From NCBI GenBank assembly GCA_903825895.1, contig CAIKCI010000036.1, positions 1 through 41,332 on the forward strand: a stretch of 41,332 nt of DNA. The letters run 5' to 3'. Under the pieces are notes generated by a model. The model was given only the letters and a program-made list of their open reading frames with translations. It ran no database searches and was not told the origin of the DNA. A program made the translations under genes and the position numbers. The first letter of the stretch is position 1; each line of letters starts with the position of its first letter. Below, one piece after another: positions 1-8,508 of this stretch. The stretch is from an uncultured Actinomycetes bacterium. GTDB taxonomy: Bacteria > Actinomycetota > Acidimicrobiia > Acidimicrobiales > RAAP-2.

Positions 1-180
1 CCAAGAAGCGCGCAACCAAAAAGCGTGCTCCTGCTCGTAAAGCAGCTGCAAAGAAGACGACCAAGAAGCGCGCAACCAAAAAGCGTGCTCCTGCTCGTAA
101 AGCAGCTGCAAAGAAGACGACCAAGAAGCGCGCAACCAAAAAGCGTGCTCCTGCTCGTAAAGCAGCTGCAAAGAAGACGA
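1..180 (+). repeat. Three identical 60-bp tandem repeats inside the hupB tail
   Basis: Bases 1-60, 61-120 and 121-180 are identical, and a shortened, diverged copy begins at 181. Each unit is exactly 20 codons, so a gain or loss of units keeps the frame. The array may continue to the left of the window. Identity at synonymous positions suggests recent slippage or gene conversion. Confidence 0.95.
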
Positions 181-224
181 CCAAAAAGCGAGCTCCTGCT
201 CGCAAGGCAGTTCGTCGTCGCTAG
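1..224 (+). CDS. hupB: HU-type DNA-binding protein (HupB-like), C-terminal tail, 5' partial
   Basis: The gene enters from the left edge in the frame whose first full codon starts at base 3 and ends with TAG at 222-224. The visible part is only the basic tail. It consists of 20-residue units of the type KKRATKKRAPARKAAAKKTT and a final RKAVRRR. Such tails follow the HU fold in the actinobacterial HupB/Hlp proteins, where they bind and compact DNA. The histone-like domain itself lies outside the window, so the call rests on composition plus context: cofC/fbiD and gpsA follow, as near hupB in mycobacteria. Another Lys/Ala-rich nucleoid protein (histone H1-like) is the alternative. The other plus-strand frame through the repeats (starting MLLLVKQ) is a shadow. 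Confidence 0.8.
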   Translation, partial: KKRATKKRAPARKAAAKKTTKKRATKKRAPARKAAAKKTTKKRATKKRAPARKAAAKKTTKKRAPARKAVRRR

Positions 225-229
225 TTAAT

Positions 230-247
230 TGCGATCATTCGATCGCA
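230..247. terminator. Small hairpin just after the hupB stop
   Basis: TGCGATC (230-236) pairs with GATCGCA (241-247) around a 4-nt loop. It lies six bases past the hupB stop codon. There is no T-tract, so it may be a 3'-end stabiliser rather than a terminator. Confidence 0.4.
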
Positions 248-260
248 GGTAATTCGATTC

Positions 261-282
261 GTGGGGGCCTTAGGGCCCCCAC
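261..282. terminator. Bidirectional GC-rich hairpin between hupB and cofC
   Basis: GTGGGGGCC (261-269) pairs perfectly with GGCCCCCAC (274-282) around a 4-nt loop. The cofC stop codon (270-272 on the minus strand) lies in the loop. The position between two convergent genes suits a shared terminator. No clear T-run follows on either side. Confidence 0.6.
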
Positions 283-872
283 GGTCGCGTCTGGGCTTGA
301 GCGTAATCAATATCGTCCGACCTATCGATGTCGATGGCCAACTCCGCGTGGTCAAGAATCATGAATGGTGATCCGGTTCGTTCGGCTTCTGCGACATGGC
401 GGTGGAATGAACCCGGTCCGTACGAGAAATTAAAGGCCACACCTGTGGGTAGCGAGATGACATTTGTTCCATCACGATGGCGATCGGGGACGAGCACAAT
501 CGTGCCGGCGATTGAGACACTGTTGAGTGCTTCTGGAAAGGGTAGGTCCGCGTGACTGACGGTGATGGTTGAAAATCCCTTTGCTTCAAGAGTGGCGACG
601 CCGTGGGCGACCGCCGCGTTCAGGCCCTTCTTCGGTGCCCAAATCACGAGGGCATCAAGATCCCGTCCCCAAGAAGCGACGGCGTCATCGTCGCAGACGA
701 TGGCCACCGATGCCGGGTGAACAGAGCGGAGAACGCCTTCCGCCAATCGTTGCGCGAGCGCTTGACGCTCAACAGGGCCGAACCGTTCGGCGAGTCGCTC
801 TTTGGCCTCAAGAAAACTTTTAACCGGAATGAGAAAGCTCTCTCGATGCTCGTCTGAGTGATTGAGATCCAT
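270..872 (-). CDS. cofC: 2-phospho-L-lactate / phosphoenolpyruvate guanylyltransferase (CofC/FbiD)
   Basis: This 200-residue protein matches the CofC/FbiD nucleotidyltransferase family. The family activates 2-phospho-L-lactate (archaea) or phosphoenolpyruvate (mycobacterial FbiD) with GTP in coenzyme F420 synthesis. Visible landmarks are the N-terminal IPVKSFLEAKERL, the GLNAAVAHG segment, HADLPF, the metal/GTP region VPDRHRDGTNVI, and FSYGPGSFHRHVAEA. The length is normal for the family. It is divergent from gpsA and convergent with hupB. Its ATG lies nine bases after a TAAACT hexamer on the minus strand (882-887), so the mRNA leader would be very short. The preferred acceptor substrate cannot be read from the sequence. 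In actinobacteria the PEP-using form is the better guess. Confidence 0.85.
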   Translation of the reverse strand: MDLNHSDEHRESFLIPVKSFLEAKERLAERFGPVERQALAQRLAEGVLRSVHPASVAIVCDDDAVASWGRDLDALVIWAPKKGLNAAVAHGVATLEAKGFSTITVSHADLPFPEALNSVSIAGTIVLVPDRHRDGTNVISLPTGVAFNFSYGPGSFHRHVAEAERTGSPFMILDHAELAIDIDRSDDIDYAQAQTRPWGP

Positions 873-929
873 GGAAGCCTGAGTTTAGGAGTGAAAGCGC
901 GGTGGCACTTGTCCATGGCCTCCTGCTCG

Positions 930-935
930 TAGGCT
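930..935 (+). promoter_or_regulatory. -10 hexamer for gpsA, leaderless geometry
   Basis: TAGGCT is followed by seven bases and then the gpsA ATG at 943, which has no convincing Shine-Dalgarno sequence. Transcription would start at or next to the start codon. No clear -35 element is visible. Confidence 0.45.
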
Positions 936-942
936 GAGGGCT

Positions 943-1932
943 ATGGGAGATCACGTTGCCGTCATTGGTGCAGGTTCCTGGGGGACGGCCATGGCCTCGC
1001 TCCTGGCCGCTAATGCCCCCACCACGCTGTGGGCCCGCTCTGGGGAACTCGCTGCCTCCATCAGCGCTACCCACGAGAATGAGCGCTATCTCCCTGGGAT
1101 TGCCCTCTGCGGGTCTCTGAAGGCAACTGCGGATCTTCATGAAGCCCTGACGGGGGCGAGGACCATTTTTTGGGCGGTTCCCTCTCACGGCACACGTGCA
1201 GTGCTCGACCATGCTCGAACTGCTATCACCGATGATGCGCTGATGGTCTCACTCTGTAAGGGGGTTGAAACAGCGACGCTGCTGACGATGACCCAGGTCA
1301 TGAATGAGCTTGTCCCCCAGGCGCAGGTCGCGGTGGTGACCGGGCCGAACTTGGCTGGAGAGATTGCACGAGGGACACCTGCAGCATGCGTGGTGGCGTG
1401 CGCTGACGCCGAGCGGGCTGTCGGCGTGCAGGGTTTGGTCCACGCGCCAACGTTTCGGGCGTACACGTCAAGCGACATTGTGGGGTGTGAAGTCGCTGGG
1501 GCAACGAAGAACGTCATTGCGCTTGCGGCAGGCATTGTCGACGGGATGGGGATGGGAGAGAACGCTCGTGCCGCGCTCATCGCACGGGGTCTCGCTGAGA
1601 TGACGCGTCTCGGTGTGGCGATGGGTGGACAAACAGCAACGATGAGTGGATTAGCGGGGGTCGGAGACTTGATCGTGACCTGCACCAGTGAGAAGAGTCG
1701 TAATCGCACCGTAGGGGTGGCCCTTGGAGAAGGCGTTGAGCTGGCTGCGATCATTGAGTCGATGCAGATGGTTGCTGAAGGGGTGAAGTCCGCCGGTCCT
1801 CTGTGTGAACGAGCTCGACAACTTGGCGTTGAACTGCCGATTTGTGAGCAAGTCGCCGCCATCGTGGCCGGGTCGACCACGCCATCAGCGGCACTGGCAA
1901 CGCTCATGGACCGTCCTCGCGGTGCGGAGTGA
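943..1932 (+). CDS. gpsA: Glycerol-3-phosphate dehydrogenase [NAD(P)+]
   Basis: This 329-residue soluble dehydrogenase reduces dihydroxyacetone phosphate to sn-glycerol-3-phosphate for phospholipid synthesis. The N-terminal Rossmann motif GAGSWGTAMA is at residues 9-18. FWAVPSHGTR and SLCKGVE follow, then the family signature VTGPNLAGEIARG. The catalytic-lysine segment is CEVAGATKNVIALAAGI. The C-terminal domain carries GLAGVGDLIVTCTS and SRNR. Length and motif order are complete. The gene is divergent from cofC/fbiD, an order also found in mycobacteria, and opens a plus-strand run that continues with an acyl-CoA synthetase, rnhB and a fused ABC ATPase. There is no Shine-Dalgarno sequence, and the -10 hexamer sits seven bases from the ATG. 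Confidence 0.95.
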   Translation: MGDHVAVIGAGSWGTAMASLLAANAPTTLWARSGELAASISATHENERYLPGIALCGSLKATADLHEALTGARTIFWAVPSHGTRAVLDHARTAITDDALMVSLCKGVETATLLTMTQVMNELVPQAQVAVVTGPNLAGEIARGTPAACVVACADAERAVGVQGLVHAPTFRAYTSSDIVGCEVAGATKNVIALAAGIVDGMGMGENARAALIARGLAEMTRLGVAMGGQTATMSGLAGVGDLIVTCTSEKSRNRTVGVALGEGVELAAIIESMQMVAEGVKSAGPLCERARQLGVELPICEQVAAIVAGSTTPSAALATLMDRPRGAE

Positions 1933-1983
1933 CGACGCGCTGCTCATGAGGAACCGTCTCGGAAGGCTCGGCGGAGGAGCGCA

Positions 1984-3390
1984 ATGGAAGGCTTAGTCCC
2001 CCTGCCGAACGATTGGAGCGAGCGATGGCATGCGCTCGGCGACGCAGAAGTCATCTGCGTTGAAGGAGAGCGCCTCAGCGGTATCGAATTGGACCGGCAA
2101 ACTGAAGGAGTCTCAGGAGGCCTCAGGGTTGAAGGTGTGGGGTTTGGTGACCGGGTGGTCTGGGAAGCGCGCTGCACGCTGGCCTCAGTTGTCGCCGCAC
2201 TGAGTGTTATTCGCATGGGGGCGATTCTCGTCCCCGTTAATGAGCGCCAAAGTGATGCAGAGCGTGAAGCCATCATGACCGCGGTGACCCCTGTTCTCGT
2301 CATTGGGGAACCGCGGGCGAGTCACCCAGTTGATCTTGCTGTCGTCACACCTGAGGAGATCGCCTTCATCCCGTACACCTGCGACGCGGTTACCTTCCGT
2401 GATCCCGCACTGATTATCTTTACCTCAGGAACCACTGGAAATCCGAAGGGTGCCGTTGTCACCCATGGAAACCTTCAAGCTCAATGCGCAGCCCTCGTTG
2501 AAGCATGGCATTGGACGCGCGAGGATCGCTTGTTGAGCGCATTGCCGCTCTTCCACGTCCACGGGCTCGTGGTGGCGTGTTTCACGGCGCTGGTGTCGGG
2601 GGGATCGCTGGTGCTTCGGTCTCAGTTCGACGCAGAAGATTTTTTGACCACCATGGGAGAAGAGTCCGCCACGATGGCGTTCTGTGTTCCCACGATGCTG
2701 CAGCGGTGTATCACGTCCCCTCACATTGAGGCCGTCGCTGCACTGCGCCTTTTGGTCTCAGGTTCAGCACCGCTTTCCAAAGAACTTTTCGCCCGATATG
2801 AAGACCTTGGAGTCACGATTCTCGAACGCTATGGCATGACGGAGTCCCTGCTGACCTTTTCGAACCCCATCGATGGTGAGCGCCGCCCAGGAACCGTTGG
2901 CTTTGCGTTACCGGGCGTTGACGCGATTCTGCCCGAACCGGGCGGGGGAGAAGCAGAGCTCAGGGTGAAGGGACCTGGTGTCTTTGCTGGCTATTGGAAT
3001 AACCCCGAAGCGACAGAAGCCGTGATGAAGAATGGCTGGCTGGCGACGGGCGATATTGTGCGCCTCGATCACGACGGCTATCTCATTATCTCCGGACGAA
3101 GTAAAGAACTCATTATCACTGGAGGTTTCAACGTTTACCCCGGCGAAGTCGAAGAAGTGCTGTTGGCCGAGCCCACGATTCGAGATGCGGCCGTGGTCGG
3201 GCGAGCCCACGACGATCTTGGTGAAGAGATTGTGGCGTATGTGGTTGTGGGCCATGACTTTGCTGAAGAGAAGGTTCGCACTCACCTGCGTGGGCAGATG
3301 AGTGCCTATAAGGTCCCTCGCCGATTTGTCATGATCGACGAGATCCCGCGTAATCACATGGGAAAGATTCAACGCCACCTCCTGTCATGA
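1984..3390 (+). CDS. AMP-forming acyl-CoA synthetase, malonyl-CoA synthetase (MatB)-like
   Basis: This 468-residue member of the ANL superfamily activates a carboxylic acid as acyl-AMP and transfers it to CoA. Motifs in order are the phosphate loop FTSGTTGNPKG (residues 146-156), ALPLFHVHGL, LVSGSAPLS, the adenylate motif ERYGMTES, WLATGDIVRLDHDGY, the hinge GRSKELIITGGFNVYP, and the C-terminal lysine in MGKIQRHLL. The short length and the LFHVHGL stretch resemble MatB-type malonyl/methylmalonyl-CoA synthetases, but the substrate cannot be settled by eye. The ATG at 1984 has a GGAGGAG Shine-Dalgarno sequence just upstream. The 3' end overlaps rnhB by four bases (ATGA), so the two are translationally coupled. 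Confidence 0.85.
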   Translation: MEGLVPLPNDWSERWHALGDAEVICVEGERLSGIELDRQTEGVSGGLRVEGVGFGDRVVWEARCTLASVVAALSVIRMGAILVPVNERQSDAEREAIMTAVTPVLVIGEPRASHPVDLAVVTPEEIAFIPYTCDAVTFRDPALIIFTSGTTGNPKGAVVTHGNLQAQCAALVEAWHWTREDRLLSALPLFHVHGLVVACFTALVSGGSLVLRSQFDAEDFLTTMGEESATMAFCVPTMLQRCITSPHIEAVAALRLLVSGSAPLSKELFARYEDLGVTILERYGMTESLLTFSNPIDGERRPGTVGFALPGVDAILPEPGGGEAELRVKGPGVFAGYWNNPEATEAVMKNGWLATGDIVRLDHDGYLIISGRSKELIITGGFNVYPGEVEEVLLAEPTIRDAAVVGRAHDDLGEEIVAYVVVGHDFAEEKVRTHLRGQMSAYKVPRRFVMIDEIPRNHMGKIQRHLLS

Positions 3391-4064
3391 GTACCGCGCC
3401 AACGCTCCGGGTTGAACACGAGGCTTTTGAATCTGGCGCCACACTCGTTGCGGGCATGGATGAGGTAGGTCGAGGAGCCTGGGCTGGACCGGTTTCCGTG
3501 GGGGTAGTTCTCGTCGATGCGTCGTGTGGGGAGCAGCCTTCTCGAGTCCGGGACTCGAAAGCCATCGCTCGCTCGGTGCGTGAAGCACTGATACCGGCTA
3601 TTCGTGGCTGGGCACTCGAGACGGCCGTCGGGCATGCGTCGCATGCCGAGTGTGATCTGTTGGGAATGCGCGCTGCGATTGCCCTTGCGAGCTCTCGTGC
3701 GTTGGCCGCCCTGACGGTGGCACCGGACGTGGTGATCTGCGATGGCCCTCTTGATCTTTTGGAAGCCAATTCGATGCTCTTCGATGATCTCGTTCGAGAT
3801 CATCAGTGGCGCCAGCGGCCGCCGAAGGTCATCTCGGTTGTAAAGGGAGACCAACATTGCGCGAGCGTAGCAGCAGCGTCGATCGTGGCGAAGGTGACGC
3901 GAGACGCGATCATGGCCGATCTTGGACCGTCGTTTCCAGCCTTTGACTTTGAGAGCAACGTCGGATATCCGTCACAGGTTCACCAACGCGCATTACGTGG
4001 CTATGGGTTGACGACCTTTCATCGGCGCAGTTGGAGCTACGTCGAAGATCTTGTTTGGCGTTGA
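3387..4064 (+). CDS. rnhB: Ribonuclease HII
   Basis: This 225-residue enzyme removes RNA from RNA-DNA hybrids and incises at single ribonucleotides in DNA. The signature GMDEVGRGAWAGPV holds the acidic pair D25-E26. RDSKAI follows, then the third acidic residue in VICDG and the fourth in VVKGDQHCASVAAASIVAKV. The C-terminal GYPSQVHQRALRGYG is also typical. All four catalytic acids are present. The start codon overlaps the stop of the upstream acyl-CoA synthetase in an ATGA. This arrangement implies co-transcription, not a shared pathway. Confidence 0.95.
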   Translation: MSTAPTLRVEHEAFESGATLVAGMDEVGRGAWAGPVSVGVVLVDASCGEQPSRVRDSKAIARSVREALIPAIRGWALETAVGHASHAECDLLGMRAAIALASSRALAALTVAPDVVICDGPLDLLEANSMLFDDLVRDHQWRQRPPKVISVVKGDQHCASVAAASIVAKVTRDAIMADLGPSFPAFDFESNVGYPSQVHQRALRGYGLTTFHRRSWSYVEDLVWR

Positions 4065-4095
4065 TCGAGCCTGGAGCGGTTAACACGTCAAAGGC

Positions 4096-4101
4096 TATGC
4101 T
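4096..4101 (+). promoter_or_regulatory. -10 hexamer for the fused peptide-type ABC ATPase
   Basis: TATGCT is followed by GAAAGG and then a GTG start at 4108, giving a six-base gap. The same geometry recurs at several other genes in the window. The purine run could also serve as a weak ribosome site, but it lies too close to the start for a standard one. Confidence 0.5.
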
Positions 4102-4107
4102 GAAAGG

Positions 4108-6162
4108 GTGCGGCCTATCCTGCAGGTAAACAATCTTGTCACCAAGTTTGGCCTTCGTTCTGGATCGGTGACGGCAGTTGATGGCGTCTCCTTTGACATC
4201 GCCCCTGGAGAGTGTGTTGGGCTCGTTGGAGAGTCGGGCTGCGGGAAATCGACGACCGGACTTTCGATTATGCGCCTTCTCCCTCCCAACGGATCAGTCT
4301 CGGGAGGATCGATCGTTCTTGATGGCGTTGATCTTGCGACCTTGAGTGAAGCCGAGATGCGTAAAGTTCGTGGCAATCAAGTTGCGTTGATCCCACAAGA
4401 CCCATTGACGTCGCTGAATCCGACGATGAAAATTGGGCGGCAGATCTCTGAAGGTATGCGGATTCACTTTGGCGTCAGCCACGACGAGGCGAAGCAACGA
4501 GCACTCGAGGTTCTTCGTCTTGTTGAGATGCCCCGACCCGAGGAACGATTGGAGCAGTATCCTCACGAGCTGTCTGGAGGCTTGCGCCAACGAGTGATGA
4601 TCGCCATGGCCTTAACGTGTAAGCCAAAACTCTTGATCGCCGACGAACCCACGACCGCCTTGGATGTGACCATTCAAGCGCAGATTCTCGATCTTCTTGA
4701 CTCCTTGCGCGAACAACTCTCTATGTCGGTCCTCTTGATTACTCACGATATGGGGGTGATCGCCGGTCGAACTGATCGCGTTGTGGTGATGTACGCCGGG
4801 ACAGTCGCTGAAGAAGCTGCCACCGAGCGTCTGTTCGAGAACACTCGCCATCCCTACGCCGCAGCACTCTTGGCGTCGGTTCCAACGGCTGAAGAACGTG
4901 GGGAGAGTCGTCTTCTCAGCATTCCTGGGCTCCCACCAGATCTCTCAAAGGAGATCGTTGGCTGTCGCTTTGCCCCGCGCTGCCAGTTCGCCACCGACGA
5001 GTGCCGAACTGAGCAGCCTCAGCTTCAAGTCGTTGCTGGTGAAGCGCATCACTATGCCTGCTTCCATCCGGTCGACGGTGTCGAAGCGGTCGCTGCTCTG
5101 GCAGATCAAGGTGAAGTGAGCCCAGCAAGATCAGTCGCTGACCGCAACGTCCTGGTCAAGGTCGAACACCTCGTGAAAGAGTTCCCGGTGTATCAAGGTG
5201 GGTTGTTACGACGAAAGACTGGATCGGTAAAGGCCGTTTCGGATGTCAGTTTTTCCATTCATGAAGGGGAAACCTTCGGTCTCGTTGGAGAGTCAGGTTG
5301 TGGAAAGACGACGATCTCGAAACTTGTCACCATGCTTGAGGTGGCGAATAGCGGGACCCTGGATTTCGACGGGAAAAATCTCTTGACGATGAAGGCCCGA
5401 GAGTTACGCAAACAACGGCGTGACCTTCAATTGATGTTCCAAGATCCCTATGCTTCCCTCGACCCACGCATGCACGTCGGATCGATCATTGCTGAACCAT
5501 TAAAAGTACAGAACGTAGGAACTTCCTCGGAACAAAAGGCCCGAGTCTTGGCGCTATTGGACGAAGTAGGTCTTGCAGCATCAGCGGCAAATCGCTTCCC
5601 TCATGAGTTCTCTGGTGGGCAGCGTCAGCGTATTGGCTTTGCTCGAGCCTTAGCGCTTGAGCCTCGTTTGATTGTGGCCGATGAGCCGGTCTCGGCCCTC
5701 GACGTCTCGATCCAAGCTCAGTTGTTGAACCTTATGAAGGATCTCCAGGTGCGACGTGGATTGACACTGATGCTGGTGAGTCACGACTTGGCGGTGATGC
5801 GCTACATGGCCGATCGTATTGGGGTGATGTACCTAGGGAAGATCGTCGAAGTCGGCCCTGCGGCGACCATCCTCTCCCATCCTGCCCACCCGTATTCCCA
5901 GGGTCTTCTTGACGCTGTCCCCGTCCCTGACGTGGCGGAGGCTCGCCGGCGCCGAGGCCTCCAAATCAAGGGTGAACTGCCGTCGCCAATCGATCCACCT
6001 TCAGGTTGTCGCTTCCGAACTCGCTGCCCACGGGTGCAGGATATTTGCTCGCTCGAAGAACCTGAATTCCAAGATTTTGCTGATGGGAACCGAGCAGCGT
6101 GTCACTTCCCGTTGACAACACCCGTTGTTCTCAAGAGTGCGCACGGTAGTCAGCATTCGTAA
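4108..6162 (+). CDS. Dipeptide/oligopeptide-type ABC transporter, fused double ATPase (DppD-DppF)
   Basis: This 684-residue protein joins the two ATPases that are usually separate (DppD/OppD and DppF/OppF). The first half has Walker [12 protein letters not shown], signature LSGGLRQR and Walker [13 protein letters not shown], then the Opp-type C-terminal cysteine motif GCRFAPRC. The second half has [32 protein letters not shown] and again GCRFRTRC. Both sites look intact. It energises import of peptides or other substrates by a DppB/DppC-type membrane pair. The only such pair here is at 13263-15172 on the opposite strand, which lacks its own ATPase. The GTG start is chosen because no in-frame ATG lies nearby and a -10 hexamer ends six bases before it. 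Confidence 0.9.
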   Translation: MRPILQVNNLVTKFGLRSGSVTAVDGVSFDIAPGECVGLVGESGCGKSTTGLSIMRLLPPNGSVSGGSIVLDGVDLATLSEAEMRKVRGNQVALIPQDPLTSLNPTMKIGRQISEGMRIHFGVSHDEAKQRALEVLRLVEMPRPEERLEQYPHELSGGLRQRVMIAMALTCKPKLLIADEPTTALDVTIQAQILDLLDSLREQLSMSVLLITHDMGVIAGRTDRVVVMYAGTVAEEAATERLFENTRHPYAAALLASVPTAEERGESRLLSIPGLPPDLSKEIVGCRFAPRCQFATDECRTEQPQLQVVAGEAHHYACFHPVDGVEAVAALADQGEVSPARSVADRNVLVKVEHLVKEFPVYQGGLLRRKTGSVKAVSDVSFSIHEGETFGLVGESGCGKTTISKLVTMLEVANSGTLDFDGKNLLTMKARELRKQRRDLQLMFQDPYASLDPRMHVGSIIAEPLKVQNVGTSSEQKARVLALLDEVGLAASAANRFPHEFSGGQRQRIGFARALALEPRLIVADEPVSALDVSIQAQLLNLMKDLQVRRGLTLMLVSHDLAVMRYMADRIGVMYLGKIVEVGPAATILSHPAHPYSQGLLDAVPVPDVAEARRRRGLQIKGELPSPIDPPSGCRFRTRCPRVQDICSLEEPEFQDFADGNRAACHFPLTTPVVLKSAHGSQHS

Positions 6163-6192
6163 CGCCCACCTTCAAGGTGGTGGTGGGCGTTA
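6160..6192. terminator. Bidirectional terminator hairpin containing both stop codons
   Basis: TAACGCCCACC (6160-6170) pairs with GGTGGGCGTTA (6182-6192), 11 bp without mismatch. The TAA of the plus-strand ATPase forms the left end of the stem and the TAA of the minus-strand binding protein forms the right end. An alternative inner hairpin (CCACCT/AGGTGG) could compete. There is no T-tract. Confidence 0.7.
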
Positions 6193-7581
6193 GCCCACTC
6201 GTGAGTTGTAGGACTGCAGAATCTGGCTGATCGATGAATTCGCTGAATTCACCGCAGTTTTGGGCTTCGCCCCACCGGTGAACATCGACGTCAAGGACGT
6301 GACGATGGCGTTGTTGACTGGACCAAATGGGCCAAGCGCTGCACCGGTACTGGCATAGGTCGTCGGACCCTGCTTCATCGAGTTGTACGAGATGGCATAT
6401 CCCGGATTGGCTGCCCAGTAGGAGGTCACCGTCGGGAGGGCTGCGGCATCAGTTCTGATCGGCATGTAGCCGGTGTTGACGGCCCAGTCTGCTTGGCTCT
6501 GTGCTGAGTCCAAAAATGCCATGAAGGTCCAAGCCGCTGCTTGCTGTGCCGCTGGAGCTTTCTTGGAAATATACAGAGCCGCACCACCAGCTTCGATGGC
6601 GCCCTTTGGGGAACTCGTCAGCGAAGGGAATTGGGCGACGCCAAGGGTGACATTGGGATATTGCCCAGAAGATAAGACTGAGGAGATGGTTCCGAGAGCC
6701 GCAGAGGTGTCAATGGTCATGGAGTATTTCCCTGAACCGATACCCAAGAGGTTGTCGTAGGCGCTTGAGCCAAGGTACGGGTTCGTCGATGCCAATCCGC
6801 TCTTGACCATTGCGTTCAATGTTGAGTACATGCCCACGCTTGCCGAATTGTTGAATGTGCCAGCGCTCGCACGACCCGTACGACCATTGTTGTTGTTGAC
6901 CAAGAGTTGATTCGACGTCGCGAGCCAGCTTTCCTCGTACCAAGGGTCAAGTTTCAGCGCAAACGCTCCGAGCCCAGCGGCCTTTAACTTCTTTGCGGCA
7001 GCGCTTACTTGCGCCAAGGTCGTGGGAATAGCGGTGATGCCTGCTTTTTGAAACGCTTGCTTGTTGTAATAGAGGACGGGAGTTGAAACGTTGAATGGAA
7101 GTCCCTGCTGAATTCCGTTGATCTTAAAATAGGCCAAGATCCGAGGGAGAAACTTCGCCGTTGAGAACTTTGCAGCGTTCTCACACGACTGAACAGGAAG
7201 AATGGAGCGAGAGTCAACGATTCCCTGCTGATAGATGTCTTCGATCATCGCCATCGCTGGGAGTTGCCCAGTCGTCAGTCCGGCCTGCCACTTCGCCCAG
7301 GTCTCGTCGTAGGTGCCCTGCTGGACCAAATTCACATGGACCTTTTTCTGCGATGCGTTGAATTGATCGGTGAGCGCGGTCATTTCCGTTGCATTGGCCC
7401 GTGGCATGGACTCCCAGAAGTCGATCTGGACGGGAGCAGTGACGTTATTCAATGCCGAGAGCGGACATTTGGGCAGCGATGCTGCTCCGGCGACAGCCCC
7501 TTGGGTTGTCAAGACACTCACGCTGGAGGCAAGAAGACCGAGGCTCAAAAGGACAGGTGCAAAGAATCGTTTGTTGGTCAT
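6190..7581 (-). CDS. Sugar ABC transporter substrate-binding protein (family 1, UgpB/MalE-like)
   Basis: This 463-residue exported protein captures a carbohydrate for the CUT1 importer encoded just upstream. The N-terminus MTNKRFFAPVLLSLGLLAS is a signal peptide with cleavage likely around AGA-AS. VQIDFWESM, the QGTYDETWAKWQAGLTTGQLP-type region, FNVSTPVLYYNK and the C-terminal AAWTFMAFL are typical of SBP_bac_1 proteins. A GTG six codons upstream (7599) is possible, but the ATG at 7581 is preferred because AGGAG lies just before it and the signal peptide then starts correctly. The gene is last in the transport operon, where the binding protein is more often first. The ligand is unknown; mannosides are suggested by the neighbouring GH38 enzyme. 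Confidence 0.88.
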   Translation of the reverse strand: MTNKRFFAPVLLSLGLLASSVSVLTTQGAVAGAASLPKCPLSALNNVTAPVQIDFWESMPRANATEMTALTDQFNASQKKVHVNLVQQGTYDETWAKWQAGLTTGQLPAMAMIEDIYQQGIVDSRSILPVQSCENAAKFSTAKFLPRILAYFKINGIQQGLPFNVSTPVLYYNKQAFQKAGITAIPTTLAQVSAAAKKLKAAGLGAFALKLDPWYEESWLATSNQLLVNNNNGRTGRASAGTFNNSASVGMYSTLNAMVKSGLASTNPYLGSSAYDNLLGIGSGKYSMTIDTSAALGTISSVLSSGQYPNVTLGVAQFPSLTSSPKGAIEAGGAALYISKKAPAAQQAAAWTFMAFLDSAQSQADWAVNTGYMPIRTDAAALPTVTSYWAANPGYAISYNSMKQGPTTYASTGAALGPFGPVNNAIVTSLTSMFTGGAKPKTAVNSANSSISQILQSYNSRVG

Positions 7582-7641
7582 AACTCCTATTTGTAGCACA
7601 GAGAAGTTACCGATACTTGACGTGGAGGAAACAAGCAGGTG

Positions 7642-8508
7642 TTACTTGACGGATCCAGCCGTGAGGCCTCGAATCAGTTGTTTTTGAAAGACCACGAGCA
7701 GGATAATCAGGGGGAGAAAGGCAATAACGGTCCCAGCGAGGGACACATTGATTTGGTTCAGTTGGGTGGCGGCGAGCTGCTTGAGGCCAATCTGAACGGT
7801 CGTGATCTTGTTGTTCGATCCTGAGACCAAAAGAGGCCAGAGGTACTGATTCCAAGAAGCAAGAAACGAGAAGACGGCGAGGGCGGCGATGGCTGGTCGA
7901 GCGAGGGGAATCACCACACGGGTGAGAAATCGGACGTTGCCATAGCCGTCGAGGATCGAAGCTTCACGAAGCTCCGGGGGGAGGGACAAAAACGCTTGCC
8001 GCAGGAGAAAGATTCCAAAGCCTGTTGCCAAGAATGGAACGGTCAAGCCTTGGAAAGAGTTGAACCAGCCAAGTGACGTGATGGTCGCCAGATTTTGTGT
8101 CACCGTGACTTCAAAAGGAATCATCAAGGTTGCCAAAAAGACGACAAAGAGTGTCCGTTTGAAGGGGAATTCAAGAAACGCAAACGCGAAGGCAGCGAGT
8201 ATCGAGGTAGCGAGTTGCCCAATAACGATGATCGCTGTCTGGATGATGGAGTTACGAAGATAGAGCGCCATGTTCCCCGCATTCCATGCTGTGGGGTAGG
8301 TATGCCATTGCGGATGGGTGGGAAAAAAGGGTGGTGGTTGCTGTGAGAGCTGAGAAGGAATCAACAGTGAGTTCACAACTGTCAGATAAATAGGAATAAT
8401 GATGACGAGCGATCCGATTGACAACAGTGCGTAGCGCAGAAGCAGACGGAGTCGTTTGTTTGACCACCACGGAGGCGCATCGACGTGAGAGTGTTCAACG
8501 ACCGGCAT
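7642..8508 (-). CDS. Carbohydrate ABC transporter permease, MalG/UgpE type
   Basis: This 288-residue inner-membrane permease has about six predicted helices, beginning LLLRYALLSIGSLVIIIPIYL. The cytoplasmic EAA loop that docks onto the ATPase reads EASILDGYGNVRFLTRVVIPL. It is the second permease of the CUT1 importer. Its ATG lies inside the end of the upstream permease gene (14-bp overlap), so the pair is translationally coupled. The binding-protein gene follows after about 60 bases. The length and short N-terminal tail fit the MalG/UgpE branch. Confidence 0.9.
   Translation of the reverse strand: MPVVEHSHVDAPPWWSNKRLRLLLRYALLSIGSLVIIIPIYLTVVNSLLIPSQLSQQPPPFFPTHPQWHTYPTAWNAGNMALYLRNSIIQTAIIVIGQLATSILAAFAFAFLEFPFKRTLFVVFLATLMIPFEVTVTQNLATITSLGWFNSFQGLTVPFLATGFGIFLLRQAFLSLPPELREASILDGYGNVRFLTRVVIPLARPAIAALAVFSFLASWNQYLWPLLVSGSNNKITTVQIGLKQLAATQLNQINVSLAGTVIAFLPLIILLVVFQKQLIRGLTAGSVK

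Noticed and set aside
1-223. CRISPR-like array
   Set aside because: The 60-bp units are contiguous with no spacers and are in frame as a Lys/Ala-rich protein tail.
25-228. Open frame encoding Leu/Arg/Gln-rich repeats on the plus strand
   Set aside because: It is a frame shadow of the hupB tail; the frame ending at 224 gives the known HU-tail composition.
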